Below are positions 50,486-59,451 of a stretch of 64,000 bases of DNA, one piece after another. The notes beneath the pieces are model-generated. The model was not told the origin of the DNA. It saw only the letters and a program-made list of their open reading frames with translations, and ran no database searches. The DNA is taken from NCBI GenBank assembly GCA_002478565.1, contig DLPC01000007.1, forward strand, positions 157,998 through 221,997, written 5' to 3'. Each line of letters starts with the position of its first letter. The first letter of the stretch is position 1. Made by a program: the position numbers and the translations under genes. This DNA comes from Flavobacteriales bacterium UBA7468. GTDB lineage: Bacteria; Bacteroidota; Bacteroidia; Flavobacteriales_D; Crocinitomicaceae.

Positions 50486-52036
50486 ATGGAAGCACAAAAA
50501 GACCGCCTTAAAGACCTCATTTCGCACTCAAAAGAATACGGATTCATCTTTCCGTCCTCAGAAATTTACGATGGCTTAGCCGCTACCTACGACTACGGTC
50601 AACTTGGTGCCGAGCTCAAGAACAACATCAAAACATATTGGTGGAAAGCGATGGTTCAGTTACATGAAAACATCGTGGGTCTTGATTCAGCAATCTTTAT
50701 GCATCCAACAACCTGGAAAGCTTCAGGCCATGTTGATGCCTTCAATGATCCCCTTATCGACAATAAAGATTCCAAAAAACGCTATCGCGCGGATGTCCTG
50801 CTCGAAGAGCATATTGAAAAGATCCGTCAAAAAATAGAAAAAGAGCTTGAAAAAGGTCAAAAACGCTTTGGAGAAGCCTTTGATGCTGAACAATTTAGAG
50901 CGACGAACCCAAATGTATTGCGCAACCAAGAAAAAATTGAGCAAATCGAGAACCGCATGAAAAATGCACTCGAAGCCAACGACCTCGATGCGGTAAGACA
51001 ACTCATCATTGACCTCGAGATTGTTTGCCCAATTTCTGGTTCAAAAAACTGGACTGAAGTACGCCAATTCAACCTCATGTTTTCTACAGAATTGGGTTCT
51101 GTGGCTGGTGACGCCAGTACCATTTACTTGCGCCCAGAAACCGCACAAGGGATTTTTGTCAATTTTCTAAATGTTCAAAAATCTGGTCGCATGAAAATTC
51201 CATTCGGAATTGCACAAATTGGCAAGGCCTTTCGCAATGAAATTGTCGCACGTCAGTTTATTTTCAGAATGCGAGAATTCGAACAAATGGAAATGCAGTT
51301 CTTTGTGCGTCCAGGAGAAGAGATGAAATGGTACGAATACTGGAAGGCCGCCAGAACCAAATGGCATCAGAATTTGGGTCTTGGTGAAAGTCTATATCGC
51401 TTTCATGACCACCTCAAATTGGCACACTACGCCAATGCAGCTTGCGATATCGAATATCAATTCCCGATGGGTTTCAAAGAACTTGAAGGTATCCACTCGC
51501 GCACAGACTTCGACCTCAAACAACACGAACAATATTCAGGAAAAAAACTACAGTTTTTCGATCCCGAACTCAACCAAAGCTATGTGCCTTACGTCGTTGA
51601 AACCTCTGTTGGCCTTGACCGCATGTTTTTAGCAGTTTTAAGTGCATCCTACAAAGAAGAGCAACTTGCCGACGGTTCCGAGCGCGTAGTACTGAAAATT
51701 CCTGCGGTGCTTGCACCATATAAAGCTGCTATTATGCCATTAATCAAAAAAGATGGCTTACCAGAAAAAGCTCGCGAAATCATGGCAGAACTGCAGCTTG
51801 AATATAGTTTGCAATACGACGAAAAAGATTCAATAGGAAAACGCTACCGTCGTCAAGATGCTATTGGAACGCCTTTCTCCATCACAGTGGATCATCAAAC
51901 ACTTGAAGATAACACAGTAACCATCCGCGACCGCGACACCATGGAGCAACAACGCGTCTCGGTTACCGAAATCGAACAAATTCTTGCTCATAAAGCAAGT
52001 TGGAAAAGCGTACTTAACGCGCTGCGTGTCGGCTAA
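50486..52036 (+). CDS. glyS: Glycyl-tRNA synthetase, single-chain type
   Basis: The 516-residue class II synthetase is of the homodimeric eukaryote/archaeal-like type found in Bacteroidota. Conserved runs include KEYGFIFPSSEIYDGLAATYDYG, WKASGHVDAFNDPL, TVYLRPETAQG-like YLRPETAQGIFVNF, PFGIAQIGKAFRNEI (motif 2), FRMREFEQMEMQFF and ETSVGLDRMFLAVL (motif 3). A C-terminal anticodon-binding domain follows (about residues 400-510). A small secreted protein gene follows after 3 bases. Confidence 0.96.
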   Translation: MEAQKDRLKDLISHSKEYGFIFPSSEIYDGLAATYDYGQLGAELKNNIKTYWWKAMVQLHENIVGLDSAIFMHPTTWKASGHVDAFNDPLIDNKDSKKRYRADVLLEEHIEKIRQKIEKELEKGQKRFGEAFDAEQFRATNPNVLRNQEKIEQIENRMKNALEANDLDAVRQLIIDLEIVCPISGSKNWTEVRQFNLMFSTELGSVAGDASTIYLRPETAQGIFVNFLNVQKSGRMKIPFGIAQIGKAFRNEIVARQFIFRMREFEQMEMQFFVRPGEEMKWYEYWKAARTKWHQNLGLGESLYRFHDHLKLAHYANAACDIEYQFPMGFKELEGIHSRTDFDLKQHEQYSGKKLQFFDPELNQSYVPYVVETSVGLDRMFLAVLSASYKEEQLADGSERVVLKIPAVLAPYKAAIMPLIKKDGLPEKAREIMAELQLEYSLQYDEKDSIGKRYRRQDAIGTPFSITVDHQTLEDNTVTIRDRDTMEQQRVSVTEIEQILAHKASWKSVLNALRVG

Positions 52037-52039
52037 TAC

Positions 52040-52912
52040 ATGTTGCGTCTATTTATTGTGTTTTTTGTTATATCAGTCAATGCACAATTGATTGAAAATC
52101 AAAACGGACAAGCTTTTTCCAATGCACCATTCTTTAACCCTCGTATTGTCTCTCAGTTAAAGATTAAGTCTATTGAAGGGTTTTACACTTATAAAAGTGC
52201 TGAAACGCCATTTAAACCAAGTCTGGATTGGTATCGCTATCGCTTCAATGAATCAGGGCAGCTTATTGAACAATTAGAGGTCATTCAAAAAGGCAAGCAA
52301 AAAGACAGCTCCTTGCATCAATTTGCCTATCATCAAAATGGAAAACTTGCTGTTCACCGCTATCCTGCCTACGGCGGTGCCATTTCAGAACATTATAGCT
52401 ATGATTCCATGGCTCGGCTCATTTGTATTTCGTATTTCAGAGATCAATTCAAAGAAAATCTCCTTTACAACCTATCGGCCGTATTGATGCGAAAAGAAAC
52501 TATAGTTTACAACAAGAATCAGGTTCAAGACTATACCCAATATAATCAGTATAATCTGCCCTTTATGGACGTTAGCTGTATTTACAATCCGGATGGTTAC
52601 CTGCTTGAAAAGGAGCTTTACTTTCGGATGAACCAGCAAAGTCAAAAAGAAGTATATCGCTATGATTTAAAAGGACTTTTAACAGAGAAATCGAAGCTTG
52701 GAGAAGGTTTGCAAGCGACAGAAACTTGGAATTATCGCTATGATCAATGGGGTAATCTCATCGAAGTACTCTATTTTAAAAACAAGCAGGCACTCCAAGA
52801 ATTACAAGTAATATATGACTACAAAACAGGTTATCTTGGCTCAATCATTCAGAAAGATTTAAGTACAAATCAGCTCAAGATTTTACGATTCACTAAATAC
52901 ACTTCTTTTTGA
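52040..52912 (+). CDS. Secreted protein with YD-like repeats, function unknown
   Basis: The 290-residue product has a short signal peptide (MLRLFIVFFVISVNA, cleaved near residue 16). The rest is rich in Tyr, Gln and Lys and contains loose repeats of the form Y-x-Y-D-x-x-G-x-L (YSYDSMARLI, YRYDLKGLLTEK, YRYDQWGNLIEV), which recall RHS/YD repeats but are irregular. I do not recognise a named family. It probably resides in the periplasm or on the outer membrane. It follows glyS after 3 bases and precedes a barrel-repeat protein gene. Confidence 0.65.
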   Translation: MLRLFIVFFVISVNAQLIENQNGQAFSNAPFFNPRIVSQLKIKSIEGFYTYKSAETPFKPSLDWYRYRFNESGQLIEQLEVIQKGKQKDSSLHQFAYHQNGKLAVHRYPAYGGAISEHYSYDSMARLICISYFRDQFKENLLYNLSAVLMRKETIVYNKNQVQDYTQYNQYNLPFMDVSCIYNPDGYLLEKELYFRMNQQSQKEVYRYDLKGLLTEKSKLGEGLQATETWNYRYDQWGNLIEVLYFKNKQALQELQVIYDYKTGYLGSIIQKDLSTNQLKILRFTKYTSF

Positions 52913-52953
52913 ATGAAGATTTGTTAAATATTTCTTAATGGTTTAATTTCAAA

Positions 52954-52961
52954 TACTTTTG
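52954..52961 (+). promoter_or_regulatory. -7 promoter element of the repeat protein gene
   Basis: TACTTTTG matches TAnnTTTG exactly; TTTC at 52931-52934 lies 19 bases upstream in the expected -33 position. It is about 36 bases before the ATG at 52998 and supports that start. Confidence 0.55.
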
Positions 52962-52997
52962 GCATCATATTCGCCTTTAAGCACGAAACTTCAGCTT

Positions 52998-55520
52998 ATG
53001 AAAACAATTTACACTATCCTTTTCTTGCTCATCAGTACTTCTTACACTTTAGCTCAAAAAGTCAATTATGAAAGTTCAAAGTGGTTTTGGGGTTTTAATA
53101 TAGGTTCAACTAGGAGCAGCACAGATCTTAAGGATGAAAGTTATAATGGCTTTGGCCTGACCTTGGGCCGCTCATTCAACTATGATTACGGGCATGCCCT
53201 TTCTTTTGACTTACGAGGTCGTTTTTTAGCGGGGCAGTGGTATGGTCAAGGTGCAGACTACACTACCTTGGGTTCATCAGTTAATCCAGCTCTTCAATCT
53301 TATTTGATTGGCAACCAAAATTATGTGCATAATTTCAGAACCGACATCCGAGAACTTGACCTAGAATTGGTTTTACATGCAGGCAAACTACGCGAGCGCA
53401 CAGGGTTTGACCCATATGTGTTTGGAGGCCTTGGACTTACTTGGCAACAAAACTGGACAGACGCTCTTGATACAGCTGGCCTGATCTACGACTACAACGC
53501 AATGGCTGCAGCTGGCCCACTGACCGAACAGCTACCGGGAGTTTTAGACAACATGTATGAAACACGCCTAGACGGGCTCTCGAATAATGCATGGCAAGTC
53601 AACTGGATGCCGAGTTTGGGCTTTGGCTTGGCTTATCACCGAGGGCGCTTCAGCATTGGTTTGGAGCACAAGACCACATTCACAATGTCCGATGACTTTG
53701 ATGGTTTACAGGACCAAACTGCGCGTCTAAGAAACGACTGGTACCATTACACCTCTGCCATAGTGCAAATACATTTCAAGCAAAGAAATCCTCAACCAAA
53801 ACCAGTAAGAGAAAACCCAAGACCAAATCCTGTTCCAAACACAGTTCCAAATAATCAATCCAATTCAAACCCATGCCCTACGCCTGAGGTCCAGACGTTC
53901 TTTCCGCCTCAAAATGCAGTAACTGTTTCGACAATCAAAATTGAGTTCACCGTTGCCTTTATAAATGGTGCCCAAGATTTAGTGCTACTTAATAGTTTCA
54001 ATCAATCGATTCCTTTCAATTACAATTCTTTTTCGTCAAGAGTTGAAGCGTTAGTAAACCTCAATCCGGGTATCAATAATTTTACTTTGCGCGCAACTAC
54101 TCCTTGCGGCACTGACCAACAAACTATTCAGATCAATCGAGAAAATTGCCAAAGACCTGCCATTCAAATAACCAATAATGGCGGTAACAATACTGTTACG
54201 CAAGCGGCTTATAATTTTATTGCAACAGTCTTAGGGCAGGTCAATAGCAACCAAATTCAGCTGATCCACAACGGAATGTCTGTCCTCGGATTCAACTTCA
54301 ATAGTGCCAACGGCCAACTCCAACGCCTGATCAATTTAGCACCTGGTAACAATATCATTCGTGTCGAAGCAAGCAACGCCTGCGGCAATGCTGCAGAACA
54401 AATTACAATTACCTATCAGAATTGTGTGGCTCCGGCAATCACAATTCTCTCTCCAGCAATGAATAGTACGGTTCAAAGTTCTGCCTTACGACTCCGCGCC
54501 AATTTAGCAAACGTGATGAATCGCGCTTTGATCAAATTACTTGTCAATGGCAATGAAGTCACTTCATTTACATTCAACAACATCAATGGTCTACTTGAAT
54601 ATAGTGGGCAGCTCAATGTAGGAATCAATAATTTCACGCTTACCGCAGCCAATGATTGTGGTACAGACATCGAGACATTTACAATCAACTATGATGCCTG
54701 CAAAAAACCAACACTTTCTTTGAATGCAACCATGCCGGCAAATAACGCAACTGTATCTAATGCCGCATTTAATTTATTGGCACAAAGTACTTTCTTGAAT
54801 CAAAATCAAATTACCCTGAGTTTCAACGGTGTCAGTGGGCAACCGTTTACTTATCAGAATGGATCGATTGCTGCATCTATCAATTTGAAACCTGGGATCA
54901 ATACCATACTTATTCAAGGTAAGAACGACTGTGATCGCACCAGTCAAAATTTGATCTTAAATTATGTGCCATCACGCCCACCTTGTGATCCACCTCAAGT
55001 GATCTATAATATGATTGCCTCTGGAAGTACGGTTAATAATCCAGTATTTACCTATTATGCAACAGTTGTCAATTACACAGCCAATTCAACTATTATTCTT
55101 TCAATCAATGGGACGGTTTTAAATGGCTATAGTAATGTCAACGGCAGCTTAGCTGCTGAACTCGGACTCATTGAAGGAAATAACCAGATTTCAATTACAG
55201 TTACCAACGACTGTGGGACTTTCACAAATACTTATTACGTAACTTACGTCAACGATGGCAGCGAAGGTGGACAACGAAAACCGACTACCACACCAACCAA
55301 ACCCGTAACGCCTAAACCGAAGCCAACCAACACAGCTCCAAAACCCGCAGCACCCAAAACAAATACTACTCCAACTAAGCCAGCTGTTAATCAAACAACT
55401 AACCCAACAAAAACCAATCCTGGGACCCAAAAGTCAGATACCTTAAAAACGGCTCCAAATACCACAACGAGCCCACAAAAAACGAAAGAAATAAAAACTG
55501 AAAAAGGAGGAGGTCGCTAG
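52998..55520 (+). CDS. Outer-membrane/surface protein with five ~92-residue cysteine repeats
   Basis: I start at 52998 (MKTIYTILFLLIS), which gives a signal peptide cleaved near residue 20; the -7 box lies just upstream. The 840-residue product has an N-terminal predicted beta-barrel (about 20-265, alternating polar/hydrophobic strands ending VQIHFKQR), a Pro/Asn linker (about 267-291), and five tandem repeats (about 293-753). Each repeat starts with Cys-x2-Pro, contains an N-x-G-I-N-N-F-T-L-like strand and a second Cys in an x-C-G-T-x motif. A Lys/Pro/Thr-rich tail of about 85 residues follows. No family was recognised. The stop codon lies inside a terminator hairpin. Confidence 0.75.
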   Translation: MKTIYTILFLLISTSYTLAQKVNYESSKWFWGFNIGSTRSSTDLKDESYNGFGLTLGRSFNYDYGHALSFDLRGRFLAGQWYGQGADYTTLGSSVNPALQSYLIGNQNYVHNFRTDIRELDLELVLHAGKLRERTGFDPYVFGGLGLTWQQNWTDALDTAGLIYDYNAMAAAGPLTEQLPGVLDNMYETRLDGLSNNAWQVNWMPSLGFGLAYHRGRFSIGLEHKTTFTMSDDFDGLQDQTARLRNDWYHYTSAIVQIHFKQRNPQPKPVRENPRPNPVPNTVPNNQSNSNPCPTPEVQTFFPPQNAVTVSTIKIEFTVAFINGAQDLVLLNSFNQSIPFNYNSFSSRVEALVNLNPGINNFTLRATTPCGTDQQTIQINRENCQRPAIQITNNGGNNTVTQAAYNFIATVLGQVNSNQIQLIHNGMSVLGFNFNSANGQLQRLINLAPGNNIIRVEASNACGNAAEQITITYQNCVAPAITILSPAMNSTVQSSALRLRANLANVMNRALIKLLVNGNEVTSFTFNNINGLLEYSGQLNVGINNFTLTAANDCGTDIETFTINYDACKKPTLSLNATMPANNATVSNAAFNLLAQSTFLNQNQITLSFNGVSGQPFTYQNGSIAASINLKPGINTILIQGKNDCDRTSQNLILNYVPSRPPCDPPQVIYNMIASGSTVNNPVFTYYATVVNYTANSTIILSINGTVLNGYSNVNGSLAAELGLIEGNNQISITVTNDCGTFTNTYYVTYVNDGSEGGQRKPTTTPTKPVTPKPKPTNTAPKPAAPKTNTTPTKPAVNQTTNPTKTNPGTQKSDTLKTAPNTTTSPQKTKEIKTEKGGGR
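53874..55257 (+). repeat. Five tandem protein-coding repeats of about 277 bases
   Basis: The encoded units start at CPTPEV, CQRPAI, CVAPAI, CKKPTL and CDPPQV, and each is about 90-95 residues. They share the pattern of a first Cys, a hydrophobic strand, N/G-rich turns, a GINNFTLxA-like strand and a second Cys before G. DNA identity between units is low, so the duplication is old. Confidence 0.75.
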
Positions 55521-55532
55521 ACCTCCTTTTTT
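55501..55532 (+). terminator. Intrinsic terminator overlapping the repeat protein stop codon
   Basis: GGAGGTC (55509-55515) and GACCTCC (55520-55526) pair around GCTA and are followed by six Ts. The TAG stop (55518-55520) sits in the loop and first stem base. Confidence 0.88.
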
Positions 55533-55596
55533 GTGCTTGAATACTTGGGGCTCTGCTCAAATCTTCCTATATTCGCAATCTTAAAATCGCATACAA

Positions 55597-57825
55597 ATGG
55601 CAATTATCGGTAAAATTCGCGCCAAATCTGGCCTTCTCGTCGCAATGATCGGACTCGCATTATTAGCGTTCATCCTCAATGATTATCAAAGTTTATTCGG
55701 AATCGGTGAAGGTGACTACGGCATTGGCTTGGTCTATGGAGACAAAGTTGATGTTGCTTCATACAGCATCGCTAGTTCGAAATTCCAAGAACAAGAAAGA
55801 AATCAAGCCATGCAAAATGGTAAAGAATTCACTGAAACAGACATGGAAGCTTCAAGCGACAAAGCTTGGAATTTCATGGTAGACTCAACTATTCTTAGTA
55901 AGGAATACGAAAAACTAGGCATTAGCGTTTCTGACCGTGAACTTGACGCCTACTGGATGGCAAAAGATGGTTTTGGGGTTTTGGCTGACCTCAACCAATT
56001 TTTCACTGACTCACTTACTGGTGTTCAAACGCCACAATCAATTGAATCAGGCCGAGTAAAATTAGGCGCTACACTCAACAAACTCAAAACTTCCAAAGAT
56101 GCGCAAAGCGTTGAGCAATGGAACGGCTTTAAGGCTTACCACACCGATCGTCGCAAGACTGAAAAATATTTTGGTCTCGTTAAACAAGGAATTTTTGTTA
56201 CAGACCTCGAGGCACAAGACCAATATTTAGCAAACAATGAAAAGAAAACAATCTCTTTTGTTGTTCGTCGCTACACAGAAATCAGTGATGCCGACATCAA
56301 AGTAACTGAGGCTGAAGTTAAAGCATACTACGACGAACACAAATCAGACAAAAAATACCTCGTACGCAACCCTAGCCGCGATGTCAAAATGTTTGATGTA
56401 AACATTCGCCCGTCAAAAGCTGACTCTACTGTTTTCTCAAATAAAATGAACTTGCTTCGTGCTGGTTTTTCTGCAAGCACTAATGATTCTGCTTTCATTG
56501 TGAAAAATAGCGAAACACCTGTTTACTTTAGTGACAAACGTGCAACAGCTGTCCCTGAAGGACACCCGAAAGCAGACCGCTACCAAAACTACCCAAGAAG
56601 CCTTGATACCGTTTTCAAAACGGCTGCAATTGGTCAACTTGTAGGTCCGTACGCTTCAAAAGAAAAAATGGTACTTTCTAAAGTAATTGGATTTACACCT
56701 GCTAGCTTAAAAGCACGCCACATCCTTATTTCTACGGCAAACTCAACAGATGCTAAAGTCCTTGCGGCCAAAAAGAAAACCGCAGATAGCCTTGTTAAGA
56801 TTTTAAACAAAACCAACTGGGATGCCATCACGGCTAAGTATTCAGAAGATCCAGGGTCTAAAGACAAAGGTGGACTGTACGAAGATTTCCTTGAAGGAGA
56901 TATGGTTAAAGAATTTGGTGGCTATTGTGCCACCGCTCCTATCGGAAAAATAGGAGTAGTAAAAACAGATTTCGGTTACCACATCATCGAAGTACTCGAG
57001 CGCTCTGCAGAAAAATTCCCATTACTTGCCTCTGTTAACCTCACGTTTAAACCTTCAGAAGAAACAGTTGCGAACATGGAAAGTGAAGTAAACGGTGTTT
57101 TATTGAAGCTAGATCGCCAAATTTCGAAAGAAGAAGATCCTTTCAAAAAAGCGGCTTTATTTGACACCATTGTTACGCGCGCATCTTACGCACCGCGCGT
57201 CATTCAAATCGAAGATAACGCTCCTAAAGTCTATGGCTTCACAACCACCATGGCCCGTGACCGCATCTTAGAAATGGCATTTGCTGAAGATGCTGCAGTC
57301 GGAACCATGACACTTTCACCAATCCGTGACAAAGACAAATACGTCATTGCCATGGTAAGTGCAATTCGCCCAGAAGGAGAACCTTTGTTTGAGAACGTTC
57401 GCGCACAAATGGAACGCGAATTAATTCAAGAGAAAAAAGCAAAGCGCTTTATGAACCAAATGGCGGGTAAATCATTACAAACTATTTCTAAGAAGTTCAA
57501 TACACCTGTTATTGATGCAGAAATTACATTTGGAAACCCTCAAATTTCAAATGCTGGATACGAACCTACAATCGTAGGTAATTTGTTCTCAGGTGCGATT
57601 AAAAAAGGTCAACGCACCCTTCCATTAAAAGGTGAAAGTGGTGTTTACGTCATTCAAGTCAAAAAAGTAACAAAAGCTCCAGCAACTAAAAATTATCAAG
57701 CTGAACGCGATCAACTAATGCAAGGTCTAATGGGCCAAGTTGAAGGCCAAGCTATGGGTGGTTTGCGCAAAAAAGCAGCTGTTGTCGATAACCGCAAGCT
57801 TTCTGAATTAGGCGTGCGTTTGTAA
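55597..57825 (+). CDS. Periplasmic peptidyl-prolyl isomerase, PpiD/SurA-like
   Basis: The 742-residue product has an N-terminal membrane anchor (about residues 13-29) in the PpiD style (IGKIRAKSGLLVAMIGLALL), a SurA-N-like helical region (about 60-230), and a parvulin domain (about 365-470) with ARHILIST, YSEDPGSKDKGGLYEDF and the FGYHIIEV ending. A second parvulin-like or chaperone region follows. It should assist folding of outer-membrane proteins in the periplasm, useful in an organism with large barrels such as SprA. A near-consensus TATATTCG lies upstream at 55568-55575. The cyclo-ligase gene follows after 9 bases. Confidence 0.9.
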   Translation: MAIIGKIRAKSGLLVAMIGLALLAFILNDYQSLFGIGEGDYGIGLVYGDKVDVASYSIASSKFQEQERNQAMQNGKEFTETDMEASSDKAWNFMVDSTILSKEYEKLGISVSDRELDAYWMAKDGFGVLADLNQFFTDSLTGVQTPQSIESGRVKLGATLNKLKTSKDAQSVEQWNGFKAYHTDRRKTEKYFGLVKQGIFVTDLEAQDQYLANNEKKTISFVVRRYTEISDADIKVTEAEVKAYYDEHKSDKKYLVRNPSRDVKMFDVNIRPSKADSTVFSNKMNLLRAGFSASTNDSAFIVKNSETPVYFSDKRATAVPEGHPKADRYQNYPRSLDTVFKTAAIGQLVGPYASKEKMVLSKVIGFTPASLKARHILISTANSTDAKVLAAKKKTADSLVKILNKTNWDAITAKYSEDPGSKDKGGLYEDFLEGDMVKEFGGYCATAPIGKIGVVKTDFGYHIIEVLERSAEKFPLLASVNLTFKPSEETVANMESEVNGVLLKLDRQISKEEDPFKKAALFDTIVTRASYAPRVIQIEDNAPKVYGFTTTMARDRILEMAFAEDAAVGTMTLSPIRDKDKYVIAMVSAIRPEGEPLFENVRAQMERELIQEKKAKRFMNQMAGKSLQTISKKFNTPVIDAEITFGNPQISNAGYEPTIVGNLFSGAIKKGQRTLPLKGESGVYVIQVKKVTKAPATKNYQAERDQLMQGLMGQVEGQAMGGLRKKAAVVDNRKLSELGVRL

Positions 57826-57834
57826 TTAAACAAC

Positions 57835-58404
57835 ATGACCAAAGCCGAAATTCGCCAGCACTACAAAGCAAAGCGAGCTCAGCTCACACCATTTGAACTA
57901 TCAAAGATCTCAGCACAAGTGCAAGCACTTGTGCTGGATTCTTTTCAATTCCCTTCGAAATTTGTCAGTCTTTTCTTACCAATAGAAAGTCAAAAAGAAA
58001 TTTCTACTTACGGTTTATTAGAGGACATCTTATTAAAAGGCGGACATCCCATTTTATCCAAAGCAGATTTCTCAGATCACAGCCTTACGCTCTATCATTA
58101 TGAAGATCCTAGACAACTCGAAATATCTTCATTTGGCATACCAGAACCCAAATATGGCCGCACCCTATTGCCGGCTAAACTTGACTACGTATTCGTACCC
58201 TTATTGGCGATAGATTCTCAAGGGCACCGCGTTGGCTACGGCAAAGGATTTTATGATCGCTTGTTAAAACAATGCAAGCCCGAATGTCAATTTATTGGGC
58301 TTCACCTTTTCGATGAATTTATTGAAATTTCGGATGTTAGTGAACACGACATCCCTTTACATTTCTGCTTTACACCAGGAGGAATTTATGATTTCAGAAA
58401 ATAA
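57835..58404 (+). CDS. 5-formyltetrahydrofolate cyclo-ligase
   Basis: The 189-residue product has TKAEIRQHYKAKRAQLT at the N-terminus, the FLPIESQKEISTYGLLEDIL segment that contributes to folate binding, and the C-terminal ATP-binding motif DSQGHRVGYGKGFYDRLL (about residues 124-141). It converts 5-formyl-THF to 5,10-methenyl-THF. The gene is the YgfA homologue. Its last 17 bases overlap a small membrane protein gene. Confidence 0.92.
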   Translation: MTKAEIRQHYKAKRAQLTPFELSKISAQVQALVLDSFQFPSKFVSLFLPIESQKEISTYGLLEDILLKGGHPILSKADFSDHSLTLYHYEDPRQLEISSFGIPEPKYGRTLLPAKLDYVFVPLLAIDSQGHRVGYGKGFYDRLLKQCKPECQFIGLHLFDEFIEISDVSEHDIPLHFCFTPGGIYDFRK

Positions 58405-58567
58405 AAATCAGGGTAGATTTCACCTGCTCGCCATCATTTTGATTCCTACGAACATGACAGCACTTTTTCTAATTCCAAGAAGACTGTGGTGGTTAACGCT
58501 CCTCATCTTAGGAGCATCTGCGTTACTTACTTTTTTGGTTTTGCGGAAGAAGACTTCTTCACAATAA
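58388..58567 (+). CDS. Small two-helix membrane protein
   Basis: The 59-residue product starts at an ATG preceded by AGGAGG with good spacing, an unusually complete Shine-Dalgarno for this phylum. It has two hydrophobic segments (about residues 12-29 and 33-51, HLLAIILIPTNMTALFLI and WWLTLLILGASALLTFLV) with R-R between them. It overlaps the cyclo-ligase gene end by 17 bases and the DUF4920 gene on the other strand by 41 bases. I do not recognise it. It may be a real small protein or a fortuitous frame. Confidence 0.5.
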   Translation: MISENKNQGRFHLLAIILIPTNMTALFLIPRRLWWLTLLILGASALLTFLVLRKKTSSQ

Positions 58568-59018
58568 CGCCATCAGCCTCAATATTGAGCTCAATTTTTG
58601 GCGTCGTGATTAAATCAATTTCTGCCTGACTTGCTTTGGCATCTTCCAGGAAGTGTTTTTGCATTGCAACTGAAATAGTGTCCAAATAAGGAGTACCATG
58701 AAAGTAAGCTACTGAACCTGCTTCTGTTGCAGGTGGGATCAAAAAGTGATCTTTAAAGCGAATACGAATGAGGTCTCCGTTTGATGGTTTCACATTCACC
58801 CAACAGCCTGCACTTTGACAAACCGCAACCAAAGGGGCCTTGAATGTGTAAGCCTGATCGCTTGGGTTTGCTTTAAAACGCGTCAACATTTCATCAAGTG
58901 TTAATGCTTGAGTGGTGTCAACACTTACCGGACCATATGCTTTGTAGGCTACTGAAGTGGATTTACAACTGCTTAGAGCTAAGGCAAATAGGCCTAGGGA
59001 TAAAAGTGTGCCTTTCAT
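58527..59018 (-). CDS. DUF4920-family lipoprotein
   Basis: The 163-residue product has a lipoprotein signal peptide with the lipobox ALSSC (Cys at about residue 18). It is followed by a single domain matching the Bacteroidota DUF4920 family: AYGPVSVDT, the VCQSAGCWVNV motif with two cysteines (about residues 66-74), and IRIRFKDHFLIPP. The two-cysteine motif suggests metal or disulfide chemistry, but the function is unknown. The last residues are basic. It lies 6 bases after another secreted-protein gene. Confidence 0.82.
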   Translation of the reverse strand: MKGTLLSLGLFALALSSCKSTSVAYKAYGPVSVDTTQALTLDEMLTRFKANPSDQAYTFKAPLVAVCQSAGCWVNVKPSNGDLIRIRFKDHFLIPPATEAGSVAYFHGTPYLDTISVAMQKHFLEDAKASQAEIDLITTPKIELNIEADGVIVKKSSSAKPKK

Positions 59019-59024
59019 GTATTT

Positions 59025-59402
59025 TTATTGTAGATAATTTTCGAAGAAGGTGCCGAGATCGTAGTTTTTGTTTTCAACCTGAACAGAAACAATCTGATTG
59101 GCAGAAAGAAAGCGTAAAATAACACGGCGTGAAAAAGTATCGTTGGTGATCATATGAAAAGTAGCTAAGTGTGATTTTTCGTCAAACTCTACTGTAAACA
59201 TATTGGTGTAATACTTCGCATACATCGTAACGTTTTCAGCTGTTACTTCGCTTGGTAGAATAAGCTGGATATGACCACTCGCAACTCCACCTTTGAGTTC
59301 TGTTGAATTTTTTGCAGAGGCACTCAGCGATTTTTGTCCGAAGACAAGTAAATTTAGGCAAAGTGCGATAAATAAGAATGCTACTTTTTTCATAAGAGTC
59401 AT
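59025..59402 (-). CDS. Small secreted protein, function unknown
   Basis: The 125-residue product has a signal peptide ending near residue 22 (FLFIALCLNLLVFGQ). The ATG at 59393 (MKKVAFLF) is an equally good start. The mature part of about 100 residues is polar with several beta-like strands and no cysteine. It precedes the DUF4920 gene by 6 bases in the same direction, so both are likely co-expressed envelope proteins. I do not recognise a family; the YYTNMFTVEFDEKSHLATF region may be of use in a search. Confidence 0.65.
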   Translation of the reverse strand: MTLMKKVAFLFIALCLNLLVFGQKSLSASAKNSTELKGGVASGHIQLILPSEVTAENVTMYAKYYTNMFTVEFDEKSHLATFHMITNDTFSRRVILRFLSANQIVSVQVENKNYDLGTFFENYLQ

Positions 59403-59451
59403 TTTACATACAATGTTATAAAACTACGAAATAATTCAATAAATTGCCAAC

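Noticed and set aside
53874..55257. Recent tandem DNA duplication in the repeat protein gene
   Set aside because: The five units are alike only at the protein pattern level; nucleotide identity is low, so this is an old duplication and not an unstable repeat.
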